In this document: positions 8,853-16,600 of the stretch, piece after piece
Position numbering within the stretch: the first letter of the stretch is position 1
How the letters are laid out: each line of letters starts with the position of its first letter
Assembly: GCA_902766825.1 (NCBI GenBank)
Contig: CACXFB010000063.1
Location: forward strand, 1 to 36,163
DNA: 36,163 nt
Direction of reading: 5' to 3'
Source: an uncultured Lachnospiraceae bacterium
GTDB taxonomy: Bacteria; Bacillota; Clostridia; Lachnospirales; Lachnospiraceae
Made by a program: the position numbers and the translations under genes
The notes under the pieces: model-generated
Seen by the model: the letters and a program-made list of their open reading frames with translations, nothing else
Told to the model about the DNA's origin: nothing
Database searches by the model: none

Positions 8853-10369
8853 GCCTTATGTCCGCCAATCTGGTTATTACGCATAATTCCTGTTGCGCCT
8901 TCCTCAAAATTAACACCTTTTAATATAGCATTCTTCCCATACTTATCTTTGATATCAATCATTGCCTTTTGAATCTTTTCTTCTTTACTGCGAGCTATTA
9001 TCTCCTCATTTTCAAGCTGCTCTTCCTTTTCATAATCCGTAAAAAGGCTTAACTGCTCATATTCTTTTTTATCAGGCACGCTCTCTTTAGGTATAACATG
9101 ATTTGCCACCACGTTCATTCTTCGGACATACAGATCTTTATCCACAATTGAGTCAAATAATCCACATACTGCTTCTTCAATAATCATAGAAGAGGCTGTG
9201 TAATCTTTAAGGTTAACACTGCCGTGAGCAGGTGGTGGCACCTGTCTTTTATAATGGTCACTCTTAGTACTGCCCGTAAATTTTTTCCCGGACACTGTCT
9301 CATCTACATTGCAAATATCATATCCGACATTGATAACCATCTGATCTGTCACAAGACCTTTTCTTACAAGGTCAAGCGAAAGCTCTATTAACATCTCCCT
9401 TATAACTACCTTTGCTTTGTCAAAATCATAAGGACTTGTCAGCACCTGCCCCGAACTTAAGCTGTTCGTCTGCGGTTTGTAGGCTTTAATCTTATCCATC
9501 GTGCACGGTTCATATCCCCATGCATGGTCTATTAGAAGTTCTGCATTAATCCCGAAAGTTTTGTAGAGCAGATCCTCATTATAGAATTCATTATCACCGC
9601 CTAGGGAACATCTTGCCACATCTCCCATCGTGTACATTCCAAGTGCCGCAAGCCTTTTAGCATATCCCGCGCCTACCCTCCAAAAGTCCGTTATCGGTCT
9701 GTGCTCCCACAACTTTCTTCGATAACTCATCTCATCAAGCATCGCTATTCGCACTCCGTCCTCATCCGCCTCGGTGTGTTTTGCCACAATATCCATCGCA
9801 ACCTTCGCCAGATACATATTTGTTCCAACCCCCGCGGTTGCAACAATCCCCGTCTGTTTCATTATATCCTGAATCATAACCTTTGCTAACTGCACGGCAC
9901 TAAGACCATACGTCTTAAGATAATGTGTCACATCCATAAACACCTCATCCACCGAATAAACATGTATGTCCTCAGGCGCCACATATTTAAGGTATATATT
10001 ATATATTTTCGTACTGAACTTCATATACTTTGCCATGCGGGGCGGTGCCACGATATATGACAGCTTAAGTCCGCTGTTTTCTTTAAGCTCCATATCCCTA
10101 TAGGACTCCCCGTTAAATTTTCTGCCCGGCGCCTGCGTAATTCTTTGTGCATTTACTCTGTTAACTTTTTCAACAACCTCAAAAAGTCTGGCTCTGCCAC
10201 CTATCCCATATGCTTTTAAGGATGGCGACACCGCCAGACAAATAGTCTTGGTCGTTCTGCTCTCGTCCGCAACAACCAGGTTGGTGTCCATAGGATCAAG
10301 TCCCCTAAGGACACACTCAACCGATGCATAAAATGATTTTAAATCTATACAAATATACGATTTCATCAT
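8849..10369 (-). CDS. Y-family DNA polymerase, UvrX/UmuC type
   Basis: This 506-residue translesion polymerase copies damaged DNA. The first metal-binding motif is YICIDLKSFYASVEC (4-18) and the catalytic acidic pair is in VYSVDEVFMDV (about 140-150). A thumb with the GVGTNMYLAKVAMD block follows, then the little-finger domain with DYTASSMIIEEA. It is longer than DinB (about 350-400 residues) and matches the UvrX/YqjW-like Gram-positive branch that pairs with YolD. Two adjacent ATGs (10369, 10366) follow AGGCGGG; the second has the better spacing. It starts 24-27 bases after the response regulator stop. I saw no LexA-type operator upstream, so control may come from the two-component genes; that is inference. 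Confidence 0.88.
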   Translation of the reverse strand: MMKSYICIDLKSFYASVECVLRGLDPMDTNLVVADESRTTKTICLAVSPSLKAYGIGGRARLFEVVEKVNRVNAQRITQAPGRKFNGESYRDMELKENSGLKLSYIVAPPRMAKYMKFSTKIYNIYLKYVAPEDIHVYSVDEVFMDVTHYLKTYGLSAVQLAKVMIQDIMKQTGIVATAGVGTNMYLAKVAMDIVAKHTEADEDGVRIAMLDEMSYRRKLWEHRPITDFWRVGAGYAKRLAALGMYTMGDVARCSLGGDNEFYNEDLLYKTFGINAELLIDHAWGYEPCTMDKIKAYKPQTNSLSSGQVLTSPYDFDKAKVVIREMLIELSLDLVRKGLVTDQMVINVGYDICNVDETVSGKKFTGSTKSDHYKRQVPPPAHGSVNLKDYTASSMIIEEAVCGLFDSIVDKDLYVRRMNVVANHVIPKESVPDKKEYEQLSLFTDYEKEEQLENEEIIARSKEEKIQKAMIDIKDKYGKNAILKGVNFEEGATGIMRNNQIGGHKA

Positions 10370-10393
10370 ACCCGCCTGCAGCTTAATTTCACG

Positions 10394-11086
10394 CTATACT
10401 CTGAATCTGTAACCCACACCCCATATTGTCTCTATATACTGTGGTTTTGATGTATCAACCTCAATCTTTTCCCTCAATTTTTTAATATGGACCGTAACGG
10501 TTGCACAATCATCCCCGATAGCATCCATCTTCCATATGTTTTCGAACAACTCCTCTTTTGAAAATACTTTATTAGGATTAGACGCTAAGAATGTAAGCAA
10601 TTCAAATTCTTTTGTCGTAAATATTACTTCTTCGCCTCTTACAAATATTCTTCTTGCCGTCTTGTCAATCTTGATTGAACGAATCTCTAAAATATCATTT
10701 TCCGGCTGACCACTGTTTACAAGTCTTTCATATCTTGCAATATGAGCCTTCACCCTTGCAACAAGCTCACTTGGACTGAACGGTTTTGTGATGTAATCAT
10801 CCGCTCCAAGCCCCAGTCCTCTGACTTTATCTATATCATCTTTTTTTGCCGAAACCATGAGAATCGGAACATTTTTATTCTCTCTTATTGCCCTGCACAC
10901 CTCAAATCCGTCAGTGCCCGGAAGCATAAGATCAAGAATAATCAATGCATAATCATTTTTAAGCGCGCATGCAAGCCCGCTTGTGCCATCATTCTTAATG
11001 TCTGTCTCAAACCCGTCAATCTCAAGATAATCTTTCTCAAGCTCTGCAATATCTTCTTCATCCTCAATTATTAAAATCTTTCTCAT
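10394..11086 (-). CDS. OmpR/PhoB-family response regulator
   Basis: This 230-residue regulator has a receiver domain (1-115) with acidic pocket EDEED, phosphoacceptor Asp in LIILDLMLPG (about residue 52) and the switch lysine in ADDYITKPF, then a winged-helix DNA-binding domain (about 130-228) with EFELLTFLASNPNKVFSKEEL and the C-terminal IETIWGVGYRFR signature. It is the partner of the kinase just upstream: the kinase stop overlaps an upstream ATG (11095), but ATG 11086 sits 9 bases after AAAGG and gives the usual MRKILIIEDEED start. Its regulon is unknown; autoregulation of this operon is typical of the family. Confidence 0.93.
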   Translation of the reverse strand: MRKILIIEDEEDIAELEKDYLEIDGFETDIKNDGTSGLACALKNDYALIILDLMLPGTDGFEVCRAIRENKNVPILMVSAKKDDIDKVRGLGLGADDYITKPFSPSELVARVKAHIARYERLVNSGQPENDILEIRSIKIDKTARRIFVRGEEVIFTTKEFELLTFLASNPNKVFSKEELFENIWKMDAIGDDCATVTVHIKKLREKIEVDTSKPQYIETIWGVGYRFRV

Positions 11087-11091
11087 CCATC

Positions 11092-12624
11092 TCATCCTTT
11101 CTCTTCTTCATTTTGTTCATTTTCTTCCCGCCCTGTTTTTGAGTATTTTCTAATGGTAAAATATATTTCCGTTCCGACTGAAAGCTTACTCTTAGCTCCT
11201 ATTGTCCCGCCATGACTGCTTACAATCTCTTTTGCAATGGCAAGCCCAAGTCCGGTTCCACCCATCTTGGAATTTCTCGATGAATCCGTCCTGTAAAAAC
11301 GGTCAAATATCTTTTCTAAAGCTTCCTCTTCAATTCCCTTACCATTATCCTCAACAGATACCTTTATAAAATCTTCTCCGTCATCCTCAATTCTCATATT
11401 GATATTTCTCTCATCCTTATCCATATATTTTACAGCATTACTCACAATATTGCCAATTACTCTTCTCATTTGTTCCGCATCAGCCATAATATACACATCA
11501 TCATCCACATAATTGTGGTACACAAGATTTACATGCATAAGCTCGGAATCGTTACTTATATCCTCTATACAGTCATCAAAGTATTTCTTTACATTTAATT
11601 TCATAAAGTTGTAGACGATCTGGTTCATTCCCATCTTGGCATAAAGGCTTAACTCATCTACAAGCAATGTCATATCACAGGCCTTTTTGTATATTGTTTT
11701 TACATACCGCTCCTGTTTCTCTTTTGTATTGGCAACCCCATCTAAAATTCCCTCCGAATATCCCTTTATAGCGGTAAGAGGAGTCTTAAGGTCATGAGAA
11801 ATGTTACTGATAAGTTCTTTTGATTCTTTTTCATATATCTGCTGCTTTTCTATATTCTCTTTTAGCTGCTTTCGCATATGTTCAAAATCACTGCAAAGAG
11901 TTCCTATCTCATCATCAGTATAATCCGCAATCTCAAAATCAAGGTCACCGTCCCTGATACTTTTTGCAGCCTGGCTAAGAGCCCCTAAAGGTTCAAGTGT
12001 ACTCTTATAAAGCCATACTATAAGTATAATCGCCGTTAATATCATTGCTATCACAAGCTGGACGACAAACTGGATTCCTATCTCCTTAACCCTTGGAACA
12101 AGTTTATCCATATTAACAATTATATATACACTCGACTCTGCCCCGTCCGATGCCACAAAATCAATATGTTTTACAAGGGTATTGATTCCATTTTCATAAA
12201 ATATGAGTTGCCCTGCCGGCATATTGTCTCCATATTCCGGCAATTTAAGAGACATCCTGTCAAACTCACTTTTTTGTCCTATATATACATATTCTCCGTT
12301 CTTTACAACAACAACAAAAGCATAACTTCCTTTGAAATCCTCTGACAACTGTTCAAGGTAATCCCTGTCAAACAGTTTATCCGATGACTCGTTACATAAT
12401 TTAAGCAATTCACTGTATGCACCATTCGTACGGTTATCAAGATTTTCAAATGGATCAGAAACACTTTCCCACAAATCATACCTGAACGAATACACATCAT
12501 CTGAATGTATTACATGATAAGCATATATACAACCCATTCCGATTATTATCATAAAAACAGGCGTCAGCACAATTATTATTAATGAAACAGCTATTCTCTT
12601 TTTTAAATTCATAACAATATCCAT
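11092..12624 (-). CDS. Membrane sensor histidine kinase
   Basis: This 510-residue protein has two membrane helices (about 10-36 and 183-206) flanking an extracytoplasmic sensor of about 145 residues. These are followed by HAMP (about 205-260), HisKA with the phosphoacceptor in NISHDLKTPLTAIKGYSEG (His about 277), and an HATPase domain with VEDNGKGI, the DRFYR segment and GGTGLGLAIAKEI. It phosphorylates the adjacent regulator. The signal sensed cannot be told, as the sensor region matches no motif I recognise. ATG 12624 closely follows AGAAAGGGC; ATG 12612 is an alternative start four codons later. Confidence 0.93.
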   Translation of the reverse strand: MDIVMNLKKRIAVSLIIIVLTPVFMIIIGMGCIYAYHVIHSDDVYSFRYDLWESVSDPFENLDNRTNGAYSELLKLCNESSDKLFDRDYLEQLSEDFKGSYAFVVVVKNGEYVYIGQKSEFDRMSLKLPEYGDNMPAGQLIFYENGINTLVKHIDFVASDGAESSVYIIVNMDKLVPRVKEIGIQFVVQLVIAMILTAIILIVWLYKSTLEPLGALSQAAKSIRDGDLDFEIADYTDDEIGTLCSDFEHMRKQLKENIEKQQIYEKESKELISNISHDLKTPLTAIKGYSEGILDGVANTKEKQERYVKTIYKKACDMTLLVDELSLYAKMGMNQIVYNFMKLNVKKYFDDCIEDISNDSELMHVNLVYHNYVDDDVYIMADAEQMRRVIGNIVSNAVKYMDKDERNINMRIEDDGEDFIKVSVEDNGKGIEEEALEKIFDRFYRTDSSRNSKMGGTGLGLAIAKEIVSSHGGTIGAKSKLSVGTEIYFTIRKYSKTGREENEQNEEEKG

Positions 12625-12648
12625 GCCCTTTCTGTGATCGGCATTACC

Positions 12649-12680
12649 ATCATATTACTTCTACGCTGTAACAATATGAT
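12649..12680. promoter_or_regulatory. Inverted repeat upstream of the two-component operon, possible operator
   Basis: ATCATATT (12649-12656) and AATATGAT (12673-12680) form a perfect 8-bp inverted repeat with a 16-base spacer, 25-56 bases before the kinase start. A minus-strand TATCAT (12682-12677) overlaps one arm and could be the -10, although its best -35 (TTGTAC) is 19 bases away. Autoregulatory binding is only a guess. Confidence 0.35.
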
Positions 12681-12705
12681 ACCACATTAAAAAGTTAAGG
12701 TGTAC

Positions 12706-12746
12706 AAAAAGAGCGAAGATTCTTTCACAAAATCTTCGCTCTTTTT
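12706..12746. terminator. metK terminator (bidirectional form)
   Basis: Perfect 16-bp arms, AAAAAGAGCGAAGATT (12706-12721) and AATCTTCGCTCTTTTT (12731-12746), enclose a 9-base loop. On the minus strand it follows the metK stop by 24 bases and ends in a run of T, a textbook intrinsic terminator. Confidence 0.9.
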
Positions 12747-12769
12747 ATTCATTAATCTGTCAATGCAGA

Positions 12770-13963
12770 TTACAGATATTTTTTAAGATCATCAACCTTA
12801 TCAATCTCTTCCCATGGAAGTTTTACATCGCTGCGTCCAAAATGACCGTAAGCTGCTGTCTGCTTATAAATTGGTCTTCTAAGATCAAGCATTTTGATAA
12901 TTCCTGCCGGTCTTAAATCGAAATTCTCTCTTATAATATCAACGATCTTTTCATCAGAAAGCTTTCCTGTTCCAAATGTATCAACCATTATTGATGTAGG
13001 ATTTGCAACACCAATTGCATACGCAAGCTGAATCTCGCATTTATCTGCAAGTCCTGCTGCTACGATATTTTTGGCAACATATCTTGCCGCATAAGCAGCA
13101 CTTCTGTCTACCTTAGTACAGTCCTTACCTGAGAATGCTCCACCACCGTGTCTTGCCATTCCACCGTATGTATCAACTATAATCTTTCTTCCTGTAAGTC
13201 CGCTGTCTCCGTTAGGACCACCGATAACAAATCTGCCTGTAGGGTTGATAAAGAACTTTGTCTCATCATTTACAAGCTCCTTAGGAAGAACTTCATCAAA
13301 TACATACTTCTTAATATCCTTATGAATCTGCTCCTGAGATACTTCAGGAGAATGCTGTGTGGAAAGAACCACTGCATTAAGGTGAACAGGCTTACCGTTC
13401 TCATCATATTCTACTGTTACCTGAGTCTTTCCGTCAGGACGAAGATAATCAAGTGTACCATTCTTTCTTACCTCAGAAAGCTTTCTTGAAAGCTTATGTG
13501 CAAGTGCTATTGGATAAGGAAGATACTCAGGTGTTTCATTAGTTGCATATCCAAACATCATTCCCTGATCTCCGGCACCGATTGCCTCTAACTGCTCATC
13601 ACTCATATTTGTCTCATTTGTTCTTGCCTCAAGTGCTTTGTTAACACCCATTGCAATATCTGCAGACTGCTCATCAAGCGCAACTAACACACCACATGTA
13701 TTAGCGTCAAAACCATATTCTGAATGGTCATATCCGATCTCTCTTATTGTATCTCTTACAATCTTCTGAACATCTACATATCCGCTTGTTGTAACCTCTC
13801 CCATAACAAGAACAAGTCCTGTTGTAATGGCAGTCTCACATGCAACACGGCTCATAGGATCCTGCTCTAACAATGCATCAAGCACAGCATCTGATATCTG
13901 ATCGCAAATTTTATCTGGATGTCCTTCTGTTACCGACTCCGATGTAAATAACAATTTCTCCAT
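12770..13963 (-). CDS. metK: S-adenosylmethionine synthetase
   Basis: MetK makes S-adenosylmethionine from methionine and ATP in the cytoplasm, the methyl donor for the cell. The 397-residue length is normal. The methionine/ATP-binding start [20 protein letters not shown], the [12 protein letters not shown] loop and the [20 protein letters not shown]-loop-like segment are all intact. ATG 13963 follows AGAAAGGA at good spacing. It is a single-gene unit, with its own promoter at 14033-14061 and a strong terminator at 12706-12746. The leader of about 60 bases is too short for a SAM riboswitch and shows none of its motifs. Confidence 0.97.
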   Translation of the reverse strand: MEKLLFTSESVTEGHPDKICDQISDAVLDALLEQDPMSRVACETAITTGLVLVMGEVTTSGYVDVQKIVRDTIREIGYDHSEYGFDANTCGVLVALDEQSADIAMGVNKALEARTNETNMSDEQLEAIGAGDQGMMFGYATNETPEYLPYPIALAHKLSRKLSEVRKNGTLDYLRPDGKTQVTVEYDENGKPVHLNAVVLSTQHSPEVSQEQIHKDIKKYVFDEVLPKELVNDETKFFINPTGRFVIGGPNGDSGLTGRKIIVDTYGGMARHGGGAFSGKDCTKVDRSAAYAARYVAKNIVAAGLADKCEIQLAYAIGVANPTSIMVDTFGTGKLSDEKIVDIIRENFDLRPAGIIKMLDLRRPIYKQTAAYGHFGRSDVKLPWEEIDKVDDLKKYL

Positions 13964-14032
13964 ATTTTCATTTCCTTTCTATTATATTATTAACAAACTA
14001 CTGTATTACTCCATCGCAAAACTAACCTTAAT

Positions 14033-14061
14033 AGAATACCCTTTTTTGCAAAATAAGTCAA
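14033..14061 (-). promoter_or_regulatory. metK promoter
   Basis: Minus-strand TTGACT (14061-14056), a 17-base spacer and TATTCT (14038-14033) predict a start near 14026 and a leader of about 63 bases. Confidence 0.7.
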
Positions 14062-14080
14062 CCGTTCAATCACTTAAATC

Positions 14081-14109
14081 TTGCAATTTTCTCCCAAAGC
14101 CCCTATACT
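14081..14109 (+). promoter_or_regulatory. Promoter of the HD-GYP gene
   Basis: TTGCAA (14081-14086), a 17-base spacer and TATACT (14104-14109) precede the GGAGG at 14149. The -35 element lies only 20 bases from the -35 of the divergent metK promoter. Confidence 0.7.
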
Positions 14110-14158
14110 GAAAGTAGTTTACTATATCACATTTTTATGGTATGTATCGGAGGTTTCT

Positions 14159-15301
14159 ATGGCATTAAAAACTATTTCGACCAACGAGGCTGTGCCGGGC
14201 ATGATTGTTTCACAGGACATCTACACCTTTAACAATCAGTTGCTTATCGGTGCCAGGACGCCTCTTACGGATCGCATTATTACACGCTTAAAATTTTACT
14301 CCATCGGAGAGATTGAGATAATCGAAGGCGAAGATGTGGATTACTTTGCCACATCAGGTGAAAATTCACAAAAAAATCAGGACGCTCCGGACTGGTACGT
14401 CACATCTGGCGCCAATCAGATTTTTTATACACACTTAGACGAAGTCAAAGCATCTGAAGAATTCAAAAGATTCGAAGCCTCATACGAGAATTTTTCACAG
14501 GAATTTAAAAATTCCCTTGATGACATCGTTGCCGGTGGAAAAGACGTTAACACAACAAAGCTTCTCATGCAGATTAACTCAGTTCTACACGAGAGCCGTA
14601 CGTCCATAAATCTTCTGGACATGTTGCACTGTCTCAGAGACCACAGTGACTATGTGTACCATCATTCCGTTAATGTTGCGCTTATATGCAATGTCATGGG
14701 AAAATGGCTTAACTATTCTGAAAAAGAGACTGCAACACTTACATTATGTGGACTGCTGCATGATATAGGAAAGCTTCAGATTCCTTCTTCCATTCTTGAT
14801 AAACCTTCAAGTCTGACACCTGAGGAATTCACACTTGTCAAGACCCACACAACAAAAGGGTTCCAGCTTTTAAAAAACAAGAATATAGACGATCATATAA
14901 AATGTTCCGCTCTGATGCACCACGAAAGATGCGACGGCTCTGGTTATCCTAATCAGTATCTTGCAAGAAGCATAGACAGCTATGCAAAGATTGTTGCCAT
15001 AGCCGACACCTATGACGCAATGACATGTGCACGACCATACCGTGGTCCTTTGTGTCCTTTTGAAGTAATTGAATTTTTTGAATTTGAAGGACTTCAAAAA
15101 TTTGACCCTCACTTCATCCTGACCTTCCTAAACGGAATAATCCAGACCTATCAGGGCAACACAGTTATCCTCTCGGATGGTCAGCGCGGCACAATACTTA
15201 TGCTTAACAAAAATTATCTGTCCAGACCGGTAATAAGCGTTGGCAACAAATATATCGATCTTGCCGCAAGACACGAACTTACAATCAAATCGATTATATA
15301 A
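14159..15301 (+). CDS. HD-GYP domain cyclic-di-GMP phosphodiesterase
   Basis: This 380-residue protein starts at ATG 14159, 5 bases after GGAGG; the frame stays open upstream, but that stretch holds the promoter. An N-terminal region (1-140) without a recognised fold precedes an HD-GYP domain (about 165-320). That domain shows HHSVNVALICNVMGKW, the metal-binding LLHDIGKLQIP, and the diagnostic HHERCDGSGYP followed by ADTYDAMTCARPYR. HD-GYP proteins hydrolyse c-di-GMP to pGpG or GMP. No membrane helix or receiver domain is seen, so the signal would enter through the N-terminal part. It is a single-gene unit with its own promoter and terminator. Confidence 0.9.
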   Translation: MALKTISTNEAVPGMIVSQDIYTFNNQLLIGARTPLTDRIITRLKFYSIGEIEIIEGEDVDYFATSGENSQKNQDAPDWYVTSGANQIFYTHLDEVKASEEFKRFEASYENFSQEFKNSLDDIVAGGKDVNTTKLLMQINSVLHESRTSINLLDMLHCLRDHSDYVYHHSVNVALICNVMGKWLNYSEKETATLTLCGLLHDIGKLQIPSSILDKPSSLTPEEFTLVKTHTTKGFQLLKNKNIDDHIKCSALMHHERCDGSGYPNQYLARSIDSYAKIVAIADTYDAMTCARPYRGPLCPFEVIEFFEFEGLQKFDPHFILTFLNGIIQTYQGNTVILSDGQRGTILMLNKNYLSRPVISVGNKYIDLAARHELTIKSII

Positions 15302-15324
15302 TTACACATCATTTTTTATGACAA

Positions 15325-15368
15325 AAAAGATGCCATGATGAAAATAACAAATCATCATGGCATCTTTT
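15325..15368. terminator. Terminator after the HD-GYP gene
   Basis: Perfect 17-bp arms AAAAGATGCCATGATGA (15325-15341) and TCATCATGGCATCTTTT (15352-15368) surround a 10-base loop, with T-rich flanks on both strands. It also serves the convergent veg gene. Confidence 0.88.
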
Positions 15369-15404
15369 CTCTTATCTAATCAAGGAATGTAGTTATTCAA
15401 CCCG

Positions 15405-15650
15405 TTAGCTGCAAAGTGTCAGCTGAACATCCTTTGTCAAAACATCTGTGTAACTAAATGATACTGTATTAAAAGGATTCTCCTCGCATCCTGTATCAAC
15501 TTTGATAAGAAAAATGCTCGGATATGTCTCCGAAAGAATTCCTTCTGAAATATCATATTTGTGTCTTCCCATATTAGCCTTAATTCTAACCTTCTGTCCA
15601 ATATGGCTTCCTAAAACTTCACGTACCTGGTTAACATTCGCCTGCCTCAT
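15405..15650 (-). CDS. veg: Veg protein
   Basis: This 81-residue protein matches the Veg family (DUF1021): VLGSHIGQKVRIKANMGRHK, the ISEGILSETYPSIFLI block and the C-terminal NTVSFSYTDVLTKDVQL. Veg is small, abundant and cytoplasmic. In Bacillus subtilis it has been reported to promote biofilm formation by countering SinR, but its biochemical role is not settled. ATG 15650 follows GGAGG at good spacing; the frame is open further upstream but that part is leader. A strong promoter lies about 85 bases upstream. Confidence 0.93.
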   Translation of the reverse strand: MRQANVNQVREVLGSHIGQKVRIKANMGRHKYDISEGILSETYPSIFLIKVDTGCEENPFNTVSFSYTDVLTKDVQLTLCS

Positions 15651-15735
15651 GATAATCCTCCATTCAGAAAAACTGTAAACTACCCTTTCTGCAGCTACCC
15701 ACTGCAAAAAAACCACACTGTTTCCTACATAAATA

Positions 15736-15765
15736 AATATACCATCAAGTCAAACAAAAAGTCAA
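15736..15765 (-). promoter_or_regulatory. veg promoter
   Basis: Minus-strand TTGACT (15765-15760), an 18-base spacer and TATATT (15741-15736). The predicted start near 15729 gives a leader of about 80 bases, containing GCAGTGGGTAGCTGC, a small imperfect hairpin. Confidence 0.7.
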
Positions 15766-15769
15766 ACTC

Positions 15770-16040
15770 GTTTTTACAGTTTATTCCATACATTCAGTAC
15801 AACCTCTAGTAATTGTGCCTATTATAACCACAATATTTAGGTGCATTTACATAAATCCAAGTTTCAAAATGCAGTGCCTTTTACCGTTCTTGGGCGCATT
15901 GCACAAAACATGCGTTGTTTTTGCCTTTAACAACCAGAAATATTACCAAAAATATTTATTTAGGCATCATCTTAATCCACAAGATATTGTGTTTTGGATT
16001 ATTTTACAACCAACATTTTGTACTACAGCAGTCGCACACT
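15770..16040. other. Gene-free stretch upstream of the veg promoter
   Basis: I see no gene here. There is a nested hairpin, AATCC...GGATT around CACAA-GATA-TTGTG, at about 15973-15999, without a T-tract. An imperfect pairing TGCA..GCC / GGC..TGCA occurs near 15872-15905. The lipoprotein gene ends at 16041, so the hairpins may be its 3' untranslated region. Confidence 0.4.
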
Positions 16041-16466
16041 TTATTCAAAACTTCCCTCTTTATCTAAGGCTTCAACTTTAACCGTAATATATGGATATGT
16101 AGCAGCATTTAATACCAGCTCATTCTCTGCCGGACCTACCAACGTTGTCGCCAGGCAAACTTTACTACTCGTGTAGTAAACATCGTCTACAGTAATGTTA
16201 TAACCTCCGCTTTTCTGTTTCCCGTATCCTTTCACCAGATATGTATACTCATCCTGTGTATATGTTATTTCAAATTCTTCATTTTTCTTCTCATTAATAA
16301 TTTCAACCAGATTATCCGGCAGCTCGCTCTCCTTACATACAGTATAGTCAACACTTTCTATCTTCTCCTCTGCAGTCTTCTTTTGACACCCTGAACAAAT
16401 CAGGCTGCCCATAGTAATCACAATGAGTAAAACTGTTGCCGGCAGATGTGATTTAAACTTTTTCAT
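16041..16466 (-). CDS. Lipoprotein with a PrcB_C-like domain
   Basis: This 141-residue protein has a lipoprotein signal (MKKFKSHLPATVLLIVITMG, then SLICSGCQKK), with Cys about 27 as the probable lipidated residue. The -3 position is Cys rather than Leu, so the lipobox is atypical. The rest resembles the PrcB C-terminal domain (named after a treponemal dentilisin-complex subunit): YLVKGYGKQKSGGYNITVDD, a strand-rich middle, and a C-terminal NAATYPYITVKVEA. It is probably anchored to the outer face of the membrane; its partner is unknown. I chose ATG 16466 because it begins the signal peptide; the open frame upstream is not protein-like. GGGG lies 11 bases before the ATG. It diverges from the M18 peptidase. 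Confidence 0.72.
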   Translation of the reverse strand: MKKFKSHLPATVLLIVITMGSLICSGCQKKTAEEKIESVDYTVCKESELPDNLVEIINEKKNEEFEITYTQDEYTYLVKGYGKQKSGGYNITVDDVYYTSSKVCLATTLVGPAENELVLNAATYPYITVKVEALDKEGSFE

Positions 16467-16543
16467 AGCGTTTCTTACCCCAAAATATTTACTATAAAAT
16501 ATATGCCATCCCTCAAAAGAATATATCAATAAATCCCATTTCG

Positions 16544-16552
16544 TGATATAAT
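16544..16552 (+). promoter_or_regulatory. Extended -10 promoter of the M18 aminopeptidase
   Basis: TGATATAAT is a perfect extended -10 (TGnTATAAT), 49 bases before the start codon; no good -35 is present. Between it and the gene lies the GC-rich GGGGGTGCCTGGCGCAC (16567-16583). Confidence 0.55.
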
Positions 16553-16600
16553 AATGTAGAGAAAACGGGGGTGCCTGGCGCACACAGAAATGAGGTTTAC

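Noticed and set aside
13964-14032. SAM riboswitch before metK
   Set aside because: The leader is about 63 bases, with none of the SAM-I or SAM-II core motifs and a complete promoter just upstream.
15815-16081. Small plus-strand gene between veg and the lipoprotein gene
   Set aside because: There is no ribosome binding site, the composition is unlike a protein, and it overlaps the lipoprotein 3' end in antisense.
16567-16583. GGTGCCTGGCGCAC as a further member of the GC-rich repeat family
   Set aside because: It is GC-rich and near-palindromic but shares no sequence with AACCGTCCCC and has no second copy in the window.
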